Below are positions 58,257-64,000 of a stretch of 64,000 nucleotides of DNA, piece after piece. The translations under genes and the position numbers were made by a program. Under the pieces are notes generated by a model. It was given only the letters and a program-made list of their open reading frames with translations. It ran no database searches and was not told the DNA's origin. Position 1 is the stretch's first letter. Each line of letters begins with the position of its first letter. Source of the DNA: Hevea brasiliensis (taxonomy: Eukaryota > Streptophyta > Magnoliopsida > Malpighiales > Euphorbiaceae). The DNA is taken from contig NC_079501.1 in NCBI RefSeq assembly GCF_030052815.1, positions 93,210,759-93,274,758 of the forward strand, given 5' to 3'.

Positions 58257-61137
58257 TTAGACATTTTTGTTGTTTTATTGATCACACAAGCCATAATCAA
58301 CATATATTTAAAGTAGCTGATGTTAAATAAACTTTATAAATAATTACATTCTCTTATATAGATGCATGTTTTAATGAGTCATTCATATCTTACATTTGCC
58401 ACATTATGATATTAAATTAACAATTATATATATATATAGACATGAAACATGTATAACTACTATAATTATAAAGAAAAACCTTTTAAAATAAAGAAAAATA
58501 GAACGCAGTAAACTTGTTTGGAATAAAATCTTTAAAAAAAAAATTAAAATAATTTATTATGTTAAAAAAAAGTGGTAAGTCCTTTCACAAAAAATTTTTA
58601 AAAAATATTTTTTTCCAAGAAAATATTAAAAAAATATTGTGTTAGAATTATTAAATATTTATTGATTTTTTTTTAATTTACAATTTTAAAATGAAAATAA
58701 GAGAATAAAAAGCAAATTGAAGATATTTTTATTTTTTTTTTAAATTGAGTTTTTTTATTATTTTTTATAGTTTTTTTGAAAGGGAAAACATATACATGAA
58801 TGAAATAAAGAACAGTTTGAAAGATAAAGGGCATAGGGAGAAAAATCTAGTTGTAGCTTGTCAATTTTGATCTCAATCGCATGTAGCACTACATTGCATT
58901 TTTTAGTGTCAAATAAAACAATTTAACTGAAATTTTTCTTCTTTTTTTTTCAGTTAGAAAAGAAAAGAGGAAGCTCAAATTATAAAACTATAAAAGCAAC
59001 TACGACCATGAGAGACACCACTGCCATCATGAGTTAGCCAAGGAAGAAACGCTGAACATTAATCTTAGTAATTAATATAAGGCTAAATTAAACTTAGTTT
59101 AAAAAATTAAAAGAAAAGAGAGAGAGAGAGAGAACATAAAGAGTGAAAAAGTTACCATCTGACTGAAAAGTAAGTTAAAAAGAGAAAAGCACTGTCGGCT
59201 GGGCTGACTCTGAAGTCTGAAGCAACATCGACATTCACGCAACTGAAAGTGGACCACTTGGCATTGGCAGTTCCTTTTATTTAATATTCATCTTCATGTG
59301 GAGTCATTTACGTACCCCTCAACCCCATCACCACACAACTACCACCAAGTAACGAATCAAATTAAAAGAATCGTTTAAGAAATGGAGAAAGGTTAGGTGC
59401 TTAGGTTACACTAATAATATATCGTCACGTTTACACTTACTACAGGCTAGACTACAACATCCATCTGATCAAGGACCCTATAATTTTACTCCCGACTACA
59501 TGCGACTTTAAGATGGCAGCACAACGAGGACAACCATATATATATACACTCTCCAGCCATGAATGCTAGTTTCTAGTAAATATTTACACATACCCAACTC
59601 TCCATTTTCGTCAGCATAAGAGTTAGCGCATCGATCTGAGCTATTCCTGCTACATGTATACGTATAAATGTGAAAAAGAGTCACTCTCATATCAAGGTCA
59701 AAAGTTTTTAGAGGAGCTAGAACACTCACTTTCAGAGCTAGAAAACTTGCTTTTCCTCTCCGATCACATTAAGAGACATATATGGACCTCCACAAATCAG
59801 GTAACATCAATTCTCTGCGCTATATATGTATATATGTAGACCATAACATAATACCCTGTAATGTACATGCTGAGAAGGTTAGGTTTTAACACAAGTATTA
59901 CGTAGCAGTGGTAATGGAAATTGAAAGAGATCAATATACCTTCATGCATTCAATTTCATTCCTTGTAAATTAGGAAGTGTATTATTATTGCAATAAGAGA
60001 CAACAGAGAATAAATTAAACCAGTTCCATCTAAATGGATAACATGAAGTAAGTGACCGAATGCATAATATAAAATGACTTGAATCTTTAGGATGAGATTT
60101 GAATAAACTTAAAGAATTCAAATGCATTACTGCAATAAACTCAGGACTTGTGCTATTATGCTCCACTTCTGTCCACAAAAACTCTCTAAGTACTTCATTA
60201 GAAAGCATAATAGAAAGTGGGCAATTATTGTACATAAGCAATAACTCTTAGCAACAGTAGTAGTGGGCAAGTTTGGAGTGAATAATAGCCATATAATGCT
60301 GGTAATGATGGAAGGAAATGAGGACACGGTACACATCACAGGAAACTCTGGCCTACGTCTCAGTATAATTAATATCCATAAACATGTTCGCCATAGGTCA
60401 CATCAGTAGTATGATAGGATGAGTTCTTTTCTTTTTGGGTTTATAGAGATAAAAAAAAAAATTGAACTTGATAACTTACAGAAAATTGAGTTATACAATA
60501 AATAGAGTGAATTTCCCTTTATAGCTGTATCTAAATTTTTAGAATCAATTTAAGTACCATAAAAAAAAAAATCATTTGAGTTCAGCATCCAATGTACAGC
60601 ATAAGTGAGTGACATCTCATAAGCTTTTATCACTCACATATGCTGTGTCCATATGGGGACAGAACATGCATTTAAAAAGATGGGAGTCATTCTAAATTTT
60701 TTTATATGTTTATGCATTCGTGCTTTTATGAAATTATGATATGCAAAAATGAGTCATCAATAATCAATTTTGCTTATCCAAAAAAGGAAAATCAATGATC
60801 AATTTTGAATTGATAAAAGAATTCATTTGTCAATAAAAAAGAGGGAAAAGACGAAGGAGATGCACTTAAACGTCTACGGTCAGCTAACAATTCATCAATT
60901 GCCCTCTATTACAGGATTAAAATTACACTCACACGTACGGGACTAATGCTCGGACATGTTAGTACACTGTGAATGCAATATGTTGATTTACTCTCTTTCT
61001 CTCACACACACACACACAGTATCTGCGCACAAACACATACATATTAGAAATGCCACAGGATGTTCATGAAAGTATTATGACTTCTAAAGGAACACATTTA
61101 CTAATTCAAATTAGGTAAGTGATGTGTACCATTTACC
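58257..61137. other. Intergenic DNA between the TE nest and WRKY57-like gene
   Basis: No convincing gene on either strand. The right end, just below the WRKY stop, is presumably its 3' UTR (minus strand). A short (CA)n/(CT)n stretch lies at about 60993-61018. Open frames around 59500-60340 show no recognisable motif. Confidence 0.5.
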
Positions 61138-62587
61138 TCATCTATTTAGCATTCCAGGACGGACAATGTCCCCAAGCAGTCCTTCATCTATTGGAATCTG
61201 TGGGGTTAGCTCTCTCAGTGTACCGGATTCAACTGTTTGAACGGGTATTTGTTGTGACCGTGTAATAGTTGGAGGACTTTCTCTAGGTAACTGAATTCCA
61301 GGATAATAAAATTGCGAAACTGGGGGAGTCAAGTGGTTGACTAATGTCGCTTCATGGCTAATGATTCCACCTCGGGGAAAACCAACAGTATGGTGGCAGT
61401 GCTGTCCTTCGTATGTAGTAATCACAATGGTGGGATCTTCAGAAGACCGTTCAACCCTCTTTTTCACGGTACATTTGCCATTTGTGCAACGATAGTAGCT
61501 CCTGAACAATACATGGTCCAAATGAAGTAATATATTTAGAAAATATTTATTTCGGTACTATTTTTCAACACAAAATTCACCTATTCTGCATCAGGAATTT
61601 AGAAAGAAAATAAAAACCTTCTTTCTACGAGTGTAATCTCAAATAATCACGCCATAGTCCTGATGCAACTAGTTTACGAAGCCAATTTAGACATAATTTT
61701 GTTGTAAATTTTAAAGAGTGAAAGTAAAGTACCTGCACTTATAATTGACTGAATAATATGTCCAAAGTGAATTATTGAAGTAAATAAATTCTTAAGTAAG
61801 AGCATGGTACTAAAAATTCTAATTAGGGTAAAATAAAATTTTAGAGGAAAAAAATAAGTAGATTATTTAATAGAATTTTGACTTCTATTTAAAATAAGAA
61901 GTCACTTATTTTAGGAACTACTTGGAGCATAAATGATTGAATGCAGTGCAACAATAATGGAAAAAGTGAATTGGAATCCTTAAACAAACCTTTTTGGTGG
62001 AAGTGATGAAATAACCAGTCGAACGAAAGGAAAACATATAAATCAGGTTGTTCTATCTTTAGGCCTAACCAAAAGCGAAAAGGACTGGTATATACTTTTG
62101 GGACAGTGAAATAAATTAAAATCAGGAATCAAGAAGAGAGGATCATTTGCAGACCTGGGAAATGGGCTATTTTTAACTGCTTTCTGTCCATATTTCCGCC
62201 AGCGGTAACCATCCTCAAGATGATCAACTTCACTCTTGGTCATAAATGCAAAACGTGGCTGGCGGATTCGTTTTTGCCCCTTCTTTCTAACTTTACTCCT
62301 ACAAAATATTGCGCCTACATTTATCAAAATAAAAATAAAATTCTGAAAATCAAAAAGAAATCAAAGCAAAGGCATGTGTTAAATGCAAGCAGATCAATGA
62401 GTCACTTAAGTTATCTTTCATGACTATATTTCTCTTGCGAAATCAATAAAAATGTTTTAATTCCTAAAAAGATAAATGCTTGTAATTTCTTGCAGAAATT
62501 GTTGGAAATTGCAAATTTTTTCCTTTCCTTGGGGAAGACAGTATTAAAGATTCACTAACTACTTGTAAATTACCTCATGTATAGACG

Positions 62588-62649
<62 letters not shown>

Positions 62650-64000
62650 TACTGCTTAAGAGAGCTATAAGAAGATAAATGAAACTGGGAGAACTCACTG
62701 TGAAGTAATTCAAAAGCATTAAAAATAATCCTATCAATTTTATCCCTGAGGTTGAGACTATATTGACTAAGATACTTTCGATCTTGAGTACTGATGAATT
62801 CACTGCAAATGGTAGAAAACAATATTGCATAAATGAATAAATTTAGGTTTAGTAATATGGAATGAGTATGTAAGTATATGGCGAACATTTCAGTTAGTGT
62901 AACCACTATTCAGCCAAATATTAGAGAATGTAAAGTGCCTTCAAATGCCCTCTTTAAAGGTTCTATAAATATAGAGAGGGGAAGTGCATTTTTCATGAAA
63001 AGACTCAAAACAAAACATAGGATTGATGCTAAGGCACATGAATATGGACATGCAAAGCAACAACAAGAAAGAAAAAAGAGATGTGAACCTGAAAACAACA
63101 AATGGGAAAACGGTGAAGCATTGTGTCGTGCAACTTGCAGACACGTATCGCATTAGAAATGATTATAATGTATACGCACTATCCAAAGGGTATGAATGCA
63201 GAACATAAAACAAGCATCCAATGAATAAAACACAATCATAAGAGAATATCTCTCTCATATATATAATTCTTTTTCTTTTCATGTGGACGAAAGAACATCT
63301 CCCTACGTTATTGAAAATTATATAAAAAAAAGGTAAAAACGAAAAATTAGTATCCAGAACGCAAAGGTTCTTTTTCTACCTATATTCCTGCTTTATAAAT
63401 GAGTATATATGTACGTTATAGAAATTTAGAAAGAAAAGAAATTCCAAAAATGAAAGAAAAAAATTGTTCTCCATCTGTAGTGTTAGAAAGTTAAGTGGAC
63501 GCCATTCCCGCCGCAATAACGGCGGTGCTCAAGGGCTCCTAAATTATTACCCTCATTTAAAAAAATGGCCCTCTGGTTTCAAAAACTTCACTCATCTAGC
63601 CCTATATTTTCTATCAAATTACGAAACTACCTCACACCCCCAACTTGCATGAACTAAAAATCTTGACAGTTCCTATAGTGTACGGACGCGAAAATTGCAC
63701 ACTCTCTCCCAAACAGAAAAGGCTACAATTGGATTCTGTTTCTGATTCCATCCGCATTATTTTAATAGCAAAACCATGTTTTGCCTTGAAAATCGAGCTA
63801 ATTACAATACTAGTCATTTCATTTCTCATGGATATATCCACTCACGGTATCTCAGGTGGTTTCCCGCCGGAGCCCGTAGACTTGTCTGGCGGATCCTCGC
63901 TAGAGCTCGACGAGACTGACGGATTGGAAGTTGACACGTCAGCACCACCAGCACCACCGCTCTCAGACCTACCCATACCAGCCTGATCATCACAACCACC
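61138..64000 (-). CDS. WRKY57: WRKY57-like transcription factor (group IIc), 5' end outside window
   Basis: Three exons on minus. Exon 1 (63846-64000, partial) is Ser-rich ([19 protein letters not shown]). Exon 2 is 62155-62298, exon 3 is 61138-61501, stop TGA. Splice sites are CC/GTGAGTGG...TTTTGTAG/G and CCCAG/GTCTGC...TTGTTCAG/G; the second is the conserved intron splitting the Arg codon of the WRKY domain. The domain runs [20 protein letters not shown] (exon 2) into [20 protein letters not shown] (exon 3), zinc ligands C-x4-C-x23-H-x1-[21 protein letters not shown] before it, GFPRGG after it and EGLLGDIV near the end are WRKY57 signatures as I recall Arabidopsis WRKY57. It binds W-boxes in the nucleus; WRKY57 is linked to drought and jasmonate/auxin responses in Arabidopsis. 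No break is seen. Confidence 0.9.
61502..62154 (-). other. WRKY57-like intron 2
   Basis: 653 bp, AT-rich, phase-2 intron at the conserved position inside the WRKY domain. Nothing else is seen in it. Confidence 0.85.
62299..63845 (-). other. WRKY57-like intron 1
   Basis: 1547 bp. It holds a (TA)n tract and, at about 63505-63525, a CCGCCG...CGGCGG inverted repeat in otherwise AT-rich DNA. No further exon is recognised in it. Confidence 0.8.
62591..62647. repeat. (TA)28 microsatellite in WRKY57-like intron 1
   Basis: 57 bp of uninterrupted TA, about 290 bp inside the 3' end of the intron. Confidence 0.95.

Noticed and set aside
1..64000. tRNA, rRNA or CRISPR-like arrays
   Set aside because: None seen. 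The 63-bp and 60-bp arrays are tandem repeats without unique spacers, inside a retrotransposon.

Overview
This is nuclear DNA of a flowering plant. It is AT-rich, with intron-containing plant transcription-factor genes far apart and plant-specific retrotransposon lineages between them. A eudicot is clear. I suspect Euphorbiaceae (rubber tree or cassava type), but that is only an impression. Two host genes are well supported: a single-exon three-finger C2H2 repressor of the ZAT type (8768-10327, +) and the 3' three-quarters of a WRKY57-like gene (61138-64000, -, first exon running off the right edge).

Left part (1-15811). The left edge holds a decayed coat-protein-region relic of an endogenous pararetrovirus (Caulimoviridae). 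It is followed by a 5' fragment of a chloroplast HSP70 pseudogene, a 5'-truncated LINE whose zinc-binding/RNase H ORF is still open and which sits in an older MITE-like element, microsatellites, a second MITE-like element, the ZAT gene with upstream ORFs in its leader, and a worn Tat-type LTR relic.

Middle part (15812-56200). This is a 40-kb nest of LTR retrotransposons in which every layer can be closed by its own 5-bp target duplication. Solo LTR A (TSD GTTAT) is the outer layer. It was split by B, a 14.9-kb Tekay/Del-type chromovirus with 3.46-kb LTRs (TSD AGGCA, Met-tRNA PBS, chromodomain), and by D, a 24.1-kb Ogre/Tat element (TSD TTGTT, Arg-tRNA PBS). B was itself split by solo LTR C (TSD CATTC). 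A is on +; B, C and D are on -.

The most interesting object is Ogre element D. It has an ORF1 upstream of gag, gag-protease with a G-patch-like segment, a clear spliceosomal intron between protease and RT, RT-RNase H plus a second (archaeal-type) RNase H, and an intact integrase ORF with D,D35E. Its 3' UTR carries about 24 copies of a 63-bp tandem repeat and six copies of a GAAA-loop hairpin motif. Its 6-kb LTRs each contain a complete gene-like unit on the opposite strand: TATA box, long exon with a Transposase_28-like domain, short intron and coiled-coil exon. Being inside the LTR, this antisense gene is duplicated at each transposition and would survive in solo LTRs. All proteins of B and D except D's integrase carry stops or frameshifts, so both elements look non-autonomous now.

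Right part (56201-64000). AT-rich intergenic DNA with long (AT)n tracts and a CACTA-like remnant leads to the WRKY57-like gene, whose large first intron holds a (TA)n microsatellite.
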